A stretch of 64,000 nt of DNA from assembly GCA_016794525.1 (NCBI GenBank), contig JAEUJY010000062.1, positions 62,001 to 126,000 of the forward strand, written 5' to 3'. The position numbers were made by a program, and so were the translations under genes. Numbering within the stretch: position 1 is the first letter of the stretch; each line of letters opens with the position of its first letter. This document shows, piece by piece, positions 55,531 through 64,000 of this stretch. Under the pieces are notes generated by a model. That model was not told where the DNA came from, did not search any database, and saw nothing but the letters and a program-made list of their open reading frames with translations. The stretch is from Myxococcales bacterium (lineage in GTDB: Bacteria > Myxococcota_A > Polyangia > Haliangiales > Haliangiaceae).

Positions 55531-58035
55531 ATGCGCCTGCGTTCGTTCGTGCTCGCCCTGATCCCCGCCGTCGCCGCGTGCGGCGACGATCCCAGCCCGC
55601 CCGCGGCGATCATCACGCAAGGCGAGCTCGAGGTCCGCGTCTGGGACGCGCCGGCGCGCATCGCGGTGCTGCGCGGCGGCGAGGTGCTGTGGGAGACGCT
55701 GCCCGGCAAGGACGGCGGGCGTGGCTTCGCCGCGACCCGCGCGACCGCGCCGACGTTGCCGGGCATCCCCGCCGGCGTCGAGATGCGGTTCGGCGCGTTC
55801 CGCTTCGGCGTCGACGCCGACACCGCGTGGTCGGCAACCGCCAAGCTCGCCGAGCTGCAGATCGGCGCCGACCGCGTCGACTTCGCGCTGCGCGATCGCC
55901 GCGGCCAGGCGCTGGGCCAGGGCCACCTGGTCGTCACCGCCGACGGCGGCGGCGGCGAGGTGTCGCTCGAGCTCGACCTCGCGCCGGCCGCCGGCAACCG
56001 GGTCGCGCTCGGCTGGGGCTGTGCGACCGACGAGCACTTCCTCGGCCTCGGCGGGCAGTCGTGGGCGATCGACCACCGCGGCCAGACCGTGCCGATGTGG
56101 GTGCAGGAGGACGGCATCGGCAAGCCCGACATCCCCGACGACGTCTACGACGGCATCTGGGCGCTGACCGGTCGCCGCCACTCGACCCACACGCCGATGC
56201 CGATGCTGTTGTCGTCGCGCGGCTGGGCGCTGGCGGTCGACACCACGCGCCGCGCGCTGTTCGATCTGTGCGACACCGACGCCGACGAGGCCGTCGTCAC
56301 CAGCTGGGACGACGCGCTGGCGCTGCACCTGTTCGTGGGGCCGACCCCGCGCGAGGCGGTCGGGCGGATGACCGCGTGGGTCGGGCGCCCCGACGTGCCA
56401 CCCGCGTTCGCGTTCGCGCCGTGGCTCGACGCGATCTACGGCGAGGCCAACGTGCGCCGCGTCGCCGACGCGCTGCGCGCCGCCGACGTGCCGGTCAGCG
56501 TGATCTGGACCGAGGACTGGCGCGGCGGCAACGACGAGACCGGCGCCGGCGGCGGCTACGTTCTCGAGGAGGACTGGCGCGTCGACCGCACGATCTACCC
56601 CGACTTCGAGGGCCTCGCCGATCACCTGCACCAGACCGGCTTCAAGTTCCTGACCTACGCCAACACGTTCCTCGACATCGAGGCCGACGTCCACGACGAG
56701 GCGATCGCGCTCGGCCACACGATCAAGACCGCCGCCGGGGCGCCCTACGTGTTCACCGGCGTGAAGTTCCGCGACTCGACGATGCTCGACCTGTCCAGCC
56801 CGGCGGCGGTGGCCTGGGCCAAGGACGTCTACGACGACGCGATCGCGATCGGCAGCGACGGCTGGATGGCCGACTTCGCCGAGTGGCTGCCGACCGACGC
56901 GGCGCTGGCCTCGGGCGAGTCGGCGCTCGACGTCCACAACCGCTACGCGCTCGACTGGGTGAAGCTGAACTACGAGCTGTTGCGCGACGCCCAGGCCGCC
57001 GACGGCGTCGAGCGGCTGTTCTTCGCGCGCTCGGGGACGCTGGGCTCGCAGCGCTACATGCACGTGCTGTGGGCCGGCGATCAGCAGACCGACTGGAGCG
57101 ACGGCGACGGCCTGCCCTCGGTGATCCCGATGGGCATCGGCCTCGGCGTCACCGGCTTCCCGTACTTCGGCCACGACGTCGGCGGCTACATGAGCCAGAC
57201 CACCGTCCCGACCAGCCGCGAGCTGTGGTTCCGCTGGGTCACGTTCGGCGCGCTGTCGCCGGTGATGCGCACCCACCACGGCCGCAGCGCCCGCGAGAAC
57301 TGGAACTGGGAGTCCGACGCCGCGTCGACGGCGCACCTCGCGCGCTGGGCGCGCCTGCACATGCAGCTGGTGCCGTACCAGCGGGCGATGGCCGCCGAGG
57401 CCCACGCCACCGGCGCGCCGCTGTTCCGGCCGTTCGCGCTCGACTATCCGAGCTGGGCGCCGGGCTGGACGATGACCGACGAGTACCTGCTGGGCGATCG
57501 CATCGCGGTCGCGCCGGTGCAGGTCGAGGGCGCGAGCGGGCGCGACGTCCGCCTGCCGGCCGGCACCTGGCACCCGCTGCTCGGCGGCGCCGCGGTGGTG
57601 AGCGACGGCGTCGCGCCGCTGACGATCGCCGCCGCCGACACCGAGATCCCGGCGTTCGTGCCCGACTGCGGCCTGCTCGCGATGTACCCGCCCGAGGTCG
57701 ACACCGTCGTCGACGCGGTCGCCGCGCCGGGCGTCGTCACCGCCGCCGCGATCGCCGACGATCGCGAGGTGTGGCTGTACCCGTGCAGCGGCGCGCCGGG
57801 CGCCACCGCCACGCTCACCGAGGCCGGCGGGCTCAGCTACGCCCGCGTCGCCGGCGCGCTCACCACCACCGGCGCGCAGTGGAACGGCGCCGCGGTCACG
57901 TTCACGACCGCCGCCGGCTGGGCCACCGCCGACGTCGTCGGCCCCGGCCGCCTCACGCTGGGCGGCGTCGAAGTGCTGCGCGTCGACGGCGGCGCCGCCA
58001 CGCGCCGCCTGCGGATCAAGCTCGCCGCGCCGTGA
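55531..58035 (+). CDS. Glycoside hydrolase family 31 lipoprotein, sulfoquinovosidase/alpha-glucosidase-like
   Basis: An 834-aa GH31 enzyme anchored by an N-terminal lipobox (PAVAACGDD). The catalytic nucleophile is Asp448 in WMADFAEW and the acid/base is Asp517 in AGDQQTDW. These motifs and the preceding IWTEDWRGG are closest to the YihQ-like subgroup. The N-terminal beta-sandwich (about 40-290) and C-terminal modules complete the family layout. The expected reaction is release of an alpha-linked sugar (glucose, sulfoquinovose or related). The start at 55531 gives a compact signal; an ATG nine bases upstream is also open. It lies between the two putative effectors. Confidence 0.85.
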   Translation: MRLRSFVLALIPAVAACGDDPSPPAAIITQGELEVRVWDAPARIAVLRGGEVLWETLPGKDGGRGFAATRATAPTLPGIPAGVEMRFGAFRFGVDADTAWSATAKLAELQIGADRVDFALRDRRGQALGQGHLVVTADGGGGEVSLELDLAPAAGNRVALGWGCATDEHFLGLGGQSWAIDHRGQTVPMWVQEDGIGKPDIPDDVYDGIWALTGRRHSTHTPMPMLLSSRGWALAVDTTRRALFDLCDTDADEAVVTSWDDALALHLFVGPTPREAVGRMTAWVGRPDVPPAFAFAPWLDAIYGEANVRRVADALRAADVPVSVIWTEDWRGGNDETGAGGGYVLEEDWRVDRTIYPDFEGLADHLHQTGFKFLTYANTFLDIEADVHDEAIALGHTIKTAAGAPYVFTGVKFRDSTMLDLSSPAAVAWAKDVYDDAIAIGSDGWMADFAEWLPTDAALASGESALDVHNRYALDWVKLNYELLRDAQAADGVERLFFARSGTLGSQRYMHVLWAGDQQTDWSDGDGLPSVIPMGIGLGVTGFPYFGHDVGGYMSQTTVPTSRELWFRWVTFGALSPVMRTHHGRSARENWNWESDAASTAHLARWARLHMQLVPYQRAMAAEAHATGAPLFRPFALDYPSWAPGWTMTDEYLLGDRIAVAPVQVEGASGRDVRLPAGTWHPLLGGAAVVSDGVAPLTIAAADTEIPAFVPDCGLLAMYPPEVDTVVDAVAAPGVVTAAAIADDREVWLYPCSGAPGATATLTEAGGLSYARVAGALTTTGAQWNGAAVTFTTAAGWATADVVGPGRLTLGGVEVLRVDGGAATRRLRIKLAAP

Positions 58036-58150
58036 GCGCGCCAGGTGATCATCGCCGCGCGGCGCCGATCACCGCCGCGGGGTGAGTCGATTCGAGGGGG
58101 AGATCGCCGCCGGTTCGCGCGTAGTATCGGGCGAGCAGCTGGAGGCCAAG

Positions 58151-59707
58151 GTGAGCGCAACGGAGAAGCTGGTCCGCGAGGACGCCGACCTCGAGACGAT
58201 CCACGGCGCGACGACGGGGGGCGAGCGACGCCGCGACGCCGAGGACGAGGCGCCCGACGATCGCGCGAGCCGCTCGCTGCGCGCCCAGGACGACGCGACC
58301 AAGCGCGCCCACGGCGTCGGCGGCAGCGAAGACAAGGAGCGTGGCGGCGGGCGCACCGCCAAGGCCGAGTCGGCGCGCTTCGAGGGCGACGCCGACCTGG
58401 AGAAGATCCAGGGCGGCACCAAGACCGTCGGGCGCGGCGGTCGCGGCCTGACCGTGACGAAGCTGCAGCAGGCGCTGATCGATCTCGGCTACCTCCTGCC
58501 CAAGTACGGCGTCGACGGCAAGTTCGAGGGCGAGACCCGCGCCGCGCTGTGCAAGTTCCAGCGCGACGTCGGCATCACCGAGACGGGCGAGTTCGACGAG
58601 GACACGATCACCGCGCTCGACGCCAAGTACGACGACCGCAAGCCGTACGTCGATCGCGCCGCGCACGACGCCGCGCACCCCGGCACGCGCGACCTCAGCG
58701 CGGACGACAAGAAGGCGGCGCTCGACGCGATGGTGCCGGCGGTCGGCGCCGGCGGCGCGCCCGCGGTGTTCACCGAGGAGGTGGGCGGCAAGAAGTACGG
58801 CGACCGGATCCGCGATCGCCTGACCGCGCTGATCGCGTCGCTGCACAAGGACCTGTTCGAGGACAAGGAGCCGCTGCGCGCCGATCCGGCCGCCAACTTC
58901 CACGACTGGAGCACGCTCGAGGGGCCGGCCGCCGCCGCGAAGAAGGTCACCGACACGATGTACGACAGCAACTACGGCGGCGCCGCCGCGTTCCCGGCGA
59001 TGACCCACGCCGGCGGCAACCTGATCGATCAGTGGGAGGACGAGGTGGCGATCAACGCCGGCAAGTCGCCGGCGCAGAAGAAGACCAAGGCCACGGACAA
59101 GGTCTGGTACCTGATCAACTCGAACTGCGACGTCATCAACAACGAGCACGGCGCGGTGCCGTCGGCCGCTGCCGAGACCGCGATCTTGACGCCGATCGTC
59201 GAGAGCTTCGTCGACACCGCGGCCAAGGTGCAGATCATGCTCGACACCGACATCGGGTGGGAGGGCGCGCAGCTCAACGGCACCGTCTACCTGCAGCGCT
59301 TCAAGAGCACCAAGCCGGACAAGGCCAAGGCCAAGGAGGCCGACCGCGTCCAGATGTGGGAGCTGTTCCACACCTGCATCCACGAGTACATCCACACGCT
59401 CGCCCACAGCGACTACCAGACGTGGGCGCAGAAGTTCGCCGACGCTGGCGACTCGACTCGCTACAACACGCTGATCGAGGGCTTCTGCGACTTCTTCACG
59501 CTCAACGTCCGCTCGACCCTGGCCCCCGACGCGGCGCTGGTGAAGCAGATCGAAGGGCCGTACGCCAACGGCAACGGGATCCCCGCGGTATCGTCGGGCG
59601 TGTACCCGTCGCACGCGCAGGCCGAGCAGGTCGTGTCGATCGTCGGCATCAAGAACGCGCAGGCCGCGTACTTCCGCGGCGACACCAAGCGCATGGGTGA
59701 CGCGTGA
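58151..59707 (+). CDS. Putative effector: peptidoglycan-binding domain plus HEYIH zincin
   Basis: A 518-aa protein without a signal peptide. The start GTG at 58151 is chosen because GGAGG lies 5 bases upstream; an earlier in-frame GTG at 58082 lacks one. Two short repeats (DADLETIHG and DADLEKIQG) lie near the N-terminus. A PG_binding_1 domain (about 85-160, VTKLQQALIDLGYLLPKYGVDGKFE) precedes a metalloprotease-like domain with HEYIH at 411-415 and EGFCDFF as a likely third ligand. The combination suggests a cell-wall-targeted enzyme delivered without Sec. The following lipoprotein gene is coupled by GTGA and might be an immunity or partner protein. Confidence 0.6.
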   Translation: MSATEKLVREDADLETIHGATTGGERRRDAEDEAPDDRASRSLRAQDDATKRAHGVGGSEDKERGGGRTAKAESARFEGDADLEKIQGGTKTVGRGGRGLTVTKLQQALIDLGYLLPKYGVDGKFEGETRAALCKFQRDVGITETGEFDEDTITALDAKYDDRKPYVDRAAHDAAHPGTRDLSADDKKAALDAMVPAVGAGGAPAVFTEEVGGKKYGDRIRDRLTALIASLHKDLFEDKEPLRADPAANFHDWSTLEGPAAAAKKVTDTMYDSNYGGAAAFPAMTHAGGNLIDQWEDEVAINAGKSPAQKKTKATDKVWYLINSNCDVINNEHGAVPSAAAETAILTPIVESFVDTAAKVQIMLDTDIGWEGAQLNGTVYLQRFKSTKPDKAKAKEADRVQMWELFHTCIHEYIHTLAHSDYQTWAQKFADAGDSTRYNTLIEGFCDFFTLNVRSTLAPDAALVKQIEGPYANGNGIPAVSSGVYPSHAQAEQVVSIVGIKNAQAAYFRGDTKRMGDA

Positions 59708-60342
59708 TCGGGCGGGCGTGGTTGGCCGGCGGCGTCGCGCTGGCCGCCGCGTGCGCGCCGTCCGAGCACCACGGCAAGGGCGCCACCGCGGCGCCGCGCG
59801 CCGACGCCGCCGCCGACGCGGCCGCGGCCGGAGGAGATTCGACCATGACCACCACCACCTGTGAGAGTGCCCGGCAGGCCGTCGCGTCGCGCCGGTTCAT
59901 CGGCTGGCGCGGGCTGCCGGCGGGCTGCGATCCCTCCGCGCTGGTCGGCGTCGGCTTCGACGACACGTGGGGGATGCGCAAGCTCGGCGATCGGTTCCAG
60001 CCGGCCCGGATGCGGCTGCTCGAGTGGCCCGGCTACTACCGCCCGCTGGTCAGCGTGCGCGACGGCGCCGTCGTGATGATCGACGGCACCAACCCCGAGC
60101 TCGACGGCGGCTGGGCCGCGCTGGCCGCCGATCTGGGCGCGCCCGAGGCCACCCGCGACTTCGTCCACGGCACGACGCCGATGGGCGGCGGCGAGCGCGT
60201 CTACGCCAGCCGCGGCATCACGGTCTTCGTCAACCCCGACAACGACTTCGTCGTCCACGTCGCGGTCTACCCGCCGACCACCGTCGCCGACTACCTCGAG
60301 CGCCTGCGCCCGAGCCTCGGCAAGGTCATGCCGGGCCGCTGA
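59704..60342 (+). CDS. Lipoprotein of unknown function, coupled to the zincin gene
   Basis: A 212-aa lipoprotein starting with GTG that overlaps the upstream stop (GTGA). The lipobox is ALAAACAPS. An Ala-rich linker leads to an alpha/beta domain with CESARQAVASRRFIGWRGLPAGCD (two Cys) and YASRGITVFVNPDN. The close coupling to a putative peptidoglycan-binding effector and its periplasmic location are compatible with an immunity protein, but this is inferred from context alone. I do not recognise the family. Confidence 0.6.
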   Translation: MIGRAWLAGGVALAAACAPSEHHGKGATAAPRADAAADAAAAGGDSTMTTTTCESARQAVASRRFIGWRGLPAGCDPSALVGVGFDDTWGMRKLGDRFQPARMRLLEWPGYYRPLVSVRDGAVVMIDGTNPELDGGWAALAADLGAPEATRDFVHGTTPMGGGERVYASRGITVFVNPDNDFVVHVAVYPPTTVADYLERLRPSLGKVMPGR

Positions 60343-60358
60343 GCCGGCGCGCGCCGCG

Positions 60359-60829
60359 ATGATCGAGGTCGTCCGCAGCGGCACGCGGTTCACCGCGCAC
60401 GACGCCGGCGGCGAGCTGTGGAGCGTCGAGCTTGGCGACGGCCGGGACGGCAACCCCTTCCGCGAGGCGGTCCACTGGCCGGCGGCCGGCGTGGTCGCGA
60501 TCGGCCTCGATCAGCGGGTCGTCTTCGTCGCCGCAGATTCCGGCATGGTGGTGTCGACGCTGACCCTCGGCACGCCGGACGGCGGCGACTTCTTCGGCCA
60601 CCTGGCGATCGGCGACGACGCGACGCTGTACGTGCTGGGCTGGCGCGACGTGGTCGCCGTCGCGCCGACGCGCGCGGTCCGGTGGATCGCCCGCGGCGTC
60701 GCGATCGACGGGATCATCTGGCGCGAGCAGCGCGGCGATCACCTGCTGCTCGACGCCGAGATGGACCCGCCCGGCGGCTGGGTGTCCGTCGTGCTCGACG
60801 CCACCACCGGGCGGCCCGTCGAGCGGTAG
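60359..60829 (+). CDS. Small beta-rich protein, possible propeller blade domain
   Basis: A 156-aa protein with no signal peptide. The repeated strand-turn pattern (GGELWSVELGDGRDG, QRVVFVAADSGMVV, ATLYVLGWRDVVAV) and the overall all-beta composition suggest two or three blades of a WD/PQQ-like propeller, too few for a complete one. The ATG at 60359 lies 17 bases after the lipoprotein stop, so it could be co-transcribed with the effector-like operon. The function is unknown. Confidence 0.5.
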   Translation: MIEVVRSGTRFTAHDAGGELWSVELGDGRDGNPFREAVHWPAAGVVAIGLDQRVVFVAADSGMVVSTLTLGTPDGGDFFGHLAIGDDATLYVLGWRDVVAVAPTRAVRWIARGVAIDGIIWREQRGDHLLLDAEMDPPGGWVSVVLDATTGRPVER

Positions 60830-60842
60830 CGCCGTCGCTGCC

Positions 60843-62135
60843 TCAGCGGCAGGCCTGCCAGCGCACGTAGCCGAGCTGGGCCTCGCTCGCCGCCTGGTAG
60901 CGCCCGTGGCCGGCATAGCTCTCGGACACCGTCCACTGCCGCAGCTGGCACATCGGATCGCCCTTCACCTGGATCAGCGCGTAGCCGGACTTCCAGCGGT
61001 GCGTCGGCAGGTCGAGCGCGTTCTTGGCGATCTTCCAGCTCGGCGCGTCCTGGGTGACCTTCTTCAGGTTGGCGCCAGCGTTCCACGCCATCACGCCGCG
61101 CTTCGCCGCCGCGCACGCGACGCCCTTGCAGCTCGCGCCTGGCACGGTCCACGTCGGCGCCAGCTCGCGGACCTTGGCCTCGAGCGCGGCGTAGTGCGCG
61201 TCGAGCTTCGCGAACGTGCCGGCGTCGTCGGCGAGCGACAGGCCGGCCTGGGCCAGCACCGGCGCCAGCCGCGCCTCGAGCACCGCGCGCACCTTGGCGC
61301 CCGAGAAGTAGCTCTGCCAGGTCACGCCGCCCTCGACCTCGATCCAGCCCTCGTACTCGGCCAGCTTCTCGGCCGGGCGCCCGGTGGTCAGGTTGTCAGC
61401 GTGCCAGCGCGCCAGGTTGCGCGCGCCGATCTTCATGATGCGGTCGGGATCGACGACCGCCGCGCACCACGCGCCTTCCTCCGACGGGCGGCCGTAGGTC
61501 ATGAAGTCGCACGCGGTCTTGATGTCGGCGCGCGCGCACGCGGTGCGGGCTAGCCGCATCGCCGCCAGGTGCGCCGCGCCGTCCTCGACGGTCTGCCAGA
61601 ACTCCGGCACGCCCTGGTCGAGCCGCGCCGCGCGATCGAGGTACTGGCGCGTTCGCGGATCGGCGTTCACTTCGTCGCGGAACGCGCGGCACGTCGCGAT
61701 GCCGGCCGCCTTCGTCGCCTCGTCGCGCTCGGCCGCCGCGCGCGCCGCCTGATCGGCCGCCGCCTGCGCCTGCGCCGCCGCCGCGACCAGCGCGCGCCCG
61801 TAGGTCGACCAGGTCTGGTAGCGCGCGATCACCGCCGCGTGCCGCTGCCGGCCCGCCGCCGAGATCTCGGCCAGCGATCGATCGGCGCCCGCCATTCCGC
61901 GGTCGAACCGGCTGGCGAGCAGGCGCACCGCCGCGAGGTCCGCACCGGCCGGGATCGCGCGTCCGTCGAACAGGCGGGCGTCCTCGCCGACGTCGGCGAT
62001 CGCGCGCTCGATGACCGCGGCGGCGTCGGCGTCCTTGCGCTCGAGGTAGCCCTGCGCGGCGGCGGTCGTGGTCGTCGCGGCGGCGAGGGCGGTCAGGCCG
62101 AGGGTGGTGCAGGCGAGCAGGGAGAGCAGTCGCAT
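60843..62135 (-). CDS. Exported protein of unknown function with helical region
   Basis: A 430-aa protein with a signal peptide ending in TTAAAQG. Residues about 75-160 are Ala/Gln-rich and coiled-coil-like; the remainder has about eight Cys and a compact alpha/beta C-terminus (MCQLRQWTVSES, QLGYVRWQAC). The layout suggests a periplasmic or outer-membrane-associated protein. I do not recognise it. The ATG at 62135 is the first consistent with the signal. It is convergent with the propeller-like gene and divergent from the astacin gene. Confidence 0.6.
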   Translation of the reverse strand: MRLLSLLACTTLGLTALAAATTTTAAAQGYLERKDADAAAVIERAIADVGEDARLFDGRAIPAGADLAAVRLLASRFDRGMAGADRSLAEISAAGRQRHAAVIARYQTWSTYGRALVAAAAQAQAAADQAARAAAERDEATKAAGIATCRAFRDEVNADPRTRQYLDRAARLDQGVPEFWQTVEDGAAHLAAMRLARTACARADIKTACDFMTYGRPSEEGAWCAAVVDPDRIMKIGARNLARWHADNLTTGRPAEKLAEYEGWIEVEGGVTWQSYFSGAKVRAVLEARLAPVLAQAGLSLADDAGTFAKLDAHYAALEAKVRELAPTWTVPGASCKGVACAAAKRGVMAWNAGANLKKVTQDAPSWKIAKNALDLPTHRWKSGYALIQVKGDPMCQLRQWTVSESYAGHGRYQAASEAQLGYVRWQACR

Positions 62136-62330
62136 GCCACCGGCGATTGCAGGCCGCGGACCACGCGGGGCGCGTGTCGTGCCGCGGAGTTGCGCGGCCG
62201 CCGGGATCTCTGCCTCCCGCGCCGCGGCCCTCCGCCGGGACCTGGCCGTGCCGGCCATCATCGGCAGGCCAACAGCGGCAAGCGCTGGCACCCGGCAGGA
62301 CGGCGCGGTGGCGGCGCCCTCTGCCGCCGC

Positions 62331-64000
62331 ATGAAGAAGCTCACTCCGCTCATGCTGGCGGCCGCCTTGGGCGGCTGCCTCGACGCGCCGCCCGAGACGC
62401 TGGCCCCGACCGACGACCCCGCGCTGGCCGAGCCCGGCGACGGCGTCATCCCCGGCGAGGGCGAGACCGGCTACGCGATCATCGACGGGCCGATGGGCCG
62501 GCAGCGGGTGGCGTACGTCGTCAAGGACGGCATGGCGCTGTGGGACGGCGACATCGTGCTGGGGCCGGTCACGCAGGTCGCGCGGCCGGTGTTCGGCGGC
62601 GCCGCCCACAAGACGATGGGCCGCCGCTGGACCAACAGCGTCGTGCGCTACCGGTTCGACGCGAGCGTCGACAGCTACGCGCGCGCCAACATCAACGACG
62701 AGCTCGCGAAGATCGAGGACGTCACGCCGATCGACTTCGTCGACATCGGCGCGTCGGAGTCGGGCAACTACGTCGAGTACCGCGCCCAGCTCTACAAGCA
62801 GAGCGACACCCGCGCCGGCTGGGCCGATCAGATCGGCATGAACGGCGGCGAGCAGAGCATCACGTTCAACGGCCAGCCGAGCTCGGACGACGACGACGGC
62901 ACGATCATCCACGAGACGCTGCACGCGGTGGGCCTGTTCCACGAGCAGTCGCGGCCGGATCGCGACGACTACGTGGTGGTCGACTACGACTGCATCGACT
63001 GGAGCATCTGGGAGTGGGAGAACTCGCAGGTCCAGTACGAGATCAAGGGCGACGCGCTCGGGCTCGGGCCGTACGACTACAACAGCATCATGCACTACCG
63101 GACCGGCGCGTTCTGCCAGCAGGACAACGAGCGCCCCGCCAAGTGCGACCTGTCGATCGACACCAACAACAACGGCATCCCCGAGGACTACTGCGCGACG
63201 GTGCTCAAGAAGAACCCGACCGGCGCGCCGATCATCTTCAAGCGCTCGGCGCTGTCGCCCGAGGACATCAACACGCTGTTCCGGATGTACGGCCGCTCGC
63301 TCGGCACCAACGCCACCGACGAGCAGCTCGGCGCGGCGGTCGCGGTCGGCGACTTCGACAACGACGGCTACGACGACCTCGCGGTCGGCGTGCCCGGCGA
63401 GGACTACGTGAACGCGGCGGACGCGGGCCAGGTCTACGTCTACAAGGGCACCTCGGCCCGGCTGGTGCCGTGGCAGGTCCTCTCGCAGGGCCAGGTCGGC
63501 GGCGCGATCGAGGCCGGCGACGGCTTCGGCACGTCGCTGGCGGCCGGCGACCTCGACGGCGACGGGCTCGACGACCTGGTCGTGGGCTGGCCGGGCGAGG
63601 ACGTCAACGTCGGCGGCGTCGATCGCGTCGACGCCGGCGCCGCGGCGATCTTCAGCGGCACCAAGCGCGGCCTGGTCGGGCTCGAGCTGTGGACCCAGGC
63701 CACCGACGGCGCCGGCACGCCCGACACCGGCGACCGCTTCGGCGCCGCGGTGGCGATCGGCACGTTCGCGTGGCGGCCGGCCGTCGTCATCGGCGCGCCC
63801 GGCGACCGCAACCCCGCGCGCATCGGCGCGCCGATCGCCAGCGGCGCGGTGTTCCTGTTCCCGCACGACTTCGGCGGCGCGCTGCTGATCGGCAACCCGA
63901 CCCGGCTGTGGAGCTCGGTCACGATCGCCGGCGATGGCTACGGCGCCACCCTGGCCGCCGGCACGCTCGACGACGACGGCCTCGCGGACCTGGCGATCGG
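62331..64000 (+). CDS. Astacin-family metalloprotease lipoprotein with FG-GAP repeats (3' truncated by the window)
   Basis: The first 556 codons of an open frame that runs off the right edge. The signal ends at LGGCLDA (lipobox Cys16). The astacin zinc motif HETLHAVGLFHEQSRPDRD begins at residue 194 (HExxHxxGxxH) and the Met-turn SIMHY follows. C-terminal to it are FG-GAP/integrin-alpha-like repeats with DFDNDGYDDLAVG, DLDGDGLDDLVVG and similar calcium-binding turns. It is expected to be exported to the outer membrane and to digest proteins, with the repeats giving stability or adhesion. ATG 62331 has no strong ribosome-binding site. Confidence 0.85.
   Translation, partial: MKKLTPLMLAAALGGCLDAPPETLAPTDDPALAEPGDGVIPGEGETGYAIIDGPMGRQRVAYVVKDGMALWDGDIVLGPVTQVARPVFGGAAHKTMGRRWTNSVVRYRFDASVDSYARANINDELAKIEDVTPIDFVDIGASESGNYVEYRAQLYKQSDTRAGWADQIGMNGGEQSITFNGQPSSDDDDGTIIHETLHAVGLFHEQSRPDRDDYVVVDYDCIDWSIWEWENSQVQYEIKGDALGLGPYDYNSIMHYRTGAFCQQDNERPAKCDLSIDTNNNGIPEDYCATVLKKNPTGAPIIFKRSALSPEDINTLFRMYGRSLGTNATDEQLGAAVAVGDFDNDGYDDLAVGVPGEDYVNAADAGQVYVYKGTSARLVPWQVLSQGQVGGAIEAGDGFGTSLAAGDLDGDGLDDLVVGWPGEDVNVGGVDRVDAGAAAIFSGTKRGLVGLELWTQATDGAGTPDTGDRFGAAVAIGTFAWRPAVVIGAPGDRNPARIGAPIASGAVFLFPHDFGGALLIGNPTRLWSSVTIAGDGYGATLAAGTLDDDGLADLAI

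Noticed and set aside
53635-57573. A 1312-codon minus-strand open frame opposite the putative effector and the GH31 gene
   Set aside because: No recognisable domains, repetitive composition and full overlap with genes that have catalytic motifs and ribosome-binding sites.
60843-63866. An open minus-strand frame running through the astacin gene
   Set aside because: The plus strand encodes the astacin HExxHxxGxxH and FG-GAP repeats, and the upper part of the minus frame is Arg/Val/Asp-rich shadow. Only the exported protein from 62135 is retained.

Overview
The window is a contiguous piece of a very GC-rich bacterial chromosome (about 70 % G+C by eye, not computed), densely packed with short intergenic gaps and many ATGA or GTGA start/stop overlaps. 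The gene content points to Myxococcota, probably near Haliangium/Kofleriaceae. The evidence is a protease with a MYXO-CTERM tail and a myxobacterial Cys-rich repeat, Hanks-type kinases and pseudokinases (one with a PEGA domain), FHA proteins including an FHA-type sigma-54 activator and an FHA-DUF4388 protein, many lipoproteins with proline/aspartate-rich linkers, and a MopE-like DCDD...NCDG motif. The placement is inferred from gene families, not from rRNA or a marker-gene tree. I see no tRNA, rRNA, CRISPR array or intact transposase.

Layout. 1-8.6 kb: end of an aminotransferase, an FHA/Spo0M-like fusion, an HSL-type esterase, a lipoprotein carrying a methyltransferase fold, a translationally coupled pair of TPM-domain membrane proteins, and a glycosyltransferase coupled to a polytopic membrane protein. 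8.6-12.4 kb: a REP-like remnant, a secreted protein, two tandem Cys-rich lipoproteins, a low-complexity lipoprotein and a compact endonuclease V. 12.4-14.9 kb: an ArsR-methyltransferase fusion in operon with ahcY behind a perfect palindrome. 15.0-16.9 kb: a TcmP/Gp37-Gp68 pair whose first-named member has clearly lower GC than its surroundings, the best candidate for recent transfer. 17-27.3 kb: a signalling block (kinase, FHA sigma-54 activator, PEGA pseudokinase, FHA-DUF4388 protein, lipase) with small unknown proteins. 27.3-27.6 kb: a hairpin followed by three 51-bp direct repeats.

27.6-36.4 kb is a long minus-strand run: membrane protein, two paralogous metallo-beta-lactamase-fold hydrolases, a coupled cluster of two FadL-like outer-membrane proteins and a propeller lipoprotein, an RNA pseudouridine synthase, and a lipoprotein prolyl-oligopeptidase/DPP IV. 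36.4-40.4 kb: a TetR regulator and SDR oxidoreductase that share an operator-like motif, a hemerythrin, a second pseudokinase (GFG instead of DFG), and a TfoX-like protein with a histone H1-like tail. 40.4-47.8 kb: a lipoprotein propeller, a radical SAM/SPASM enzyme coupled to a zinc-ribbon/lipobox/MopE-type small protein, a large secreted metalloprotease and metK. 47.9-64 kb: small lipoproteins, a ketopantoate-reductase-like protein, GAPN-type aldehyde dehydrogenase, a methyltransferase, a metallophosphoesterase, two leaderless-secretion multidomain proteins that look like peptidoglycan-directed effectors, a GH31 lipoprotein, and a truncated astacin/FG-GAP lipoprotein at the right edge.

Themes. 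SAM is made (metK), used (several methyltransferases, one radical SAM enzyme) and its by-product recycled (ahcY, with a probable SAH-responsive regulator). The cell surface is rich in lipoproteins and extracellular hydrolases, as expected of a predatory or saprophytic myxobacterium. The most promising under-described units are the radical SAM plus zinc-ribbon lipoprotein pair, the TcmP/Gp37-Gp68 pair, the two pseudokinases, and the two putative cell-wall-targeting proteins flanking the GH31 gene.
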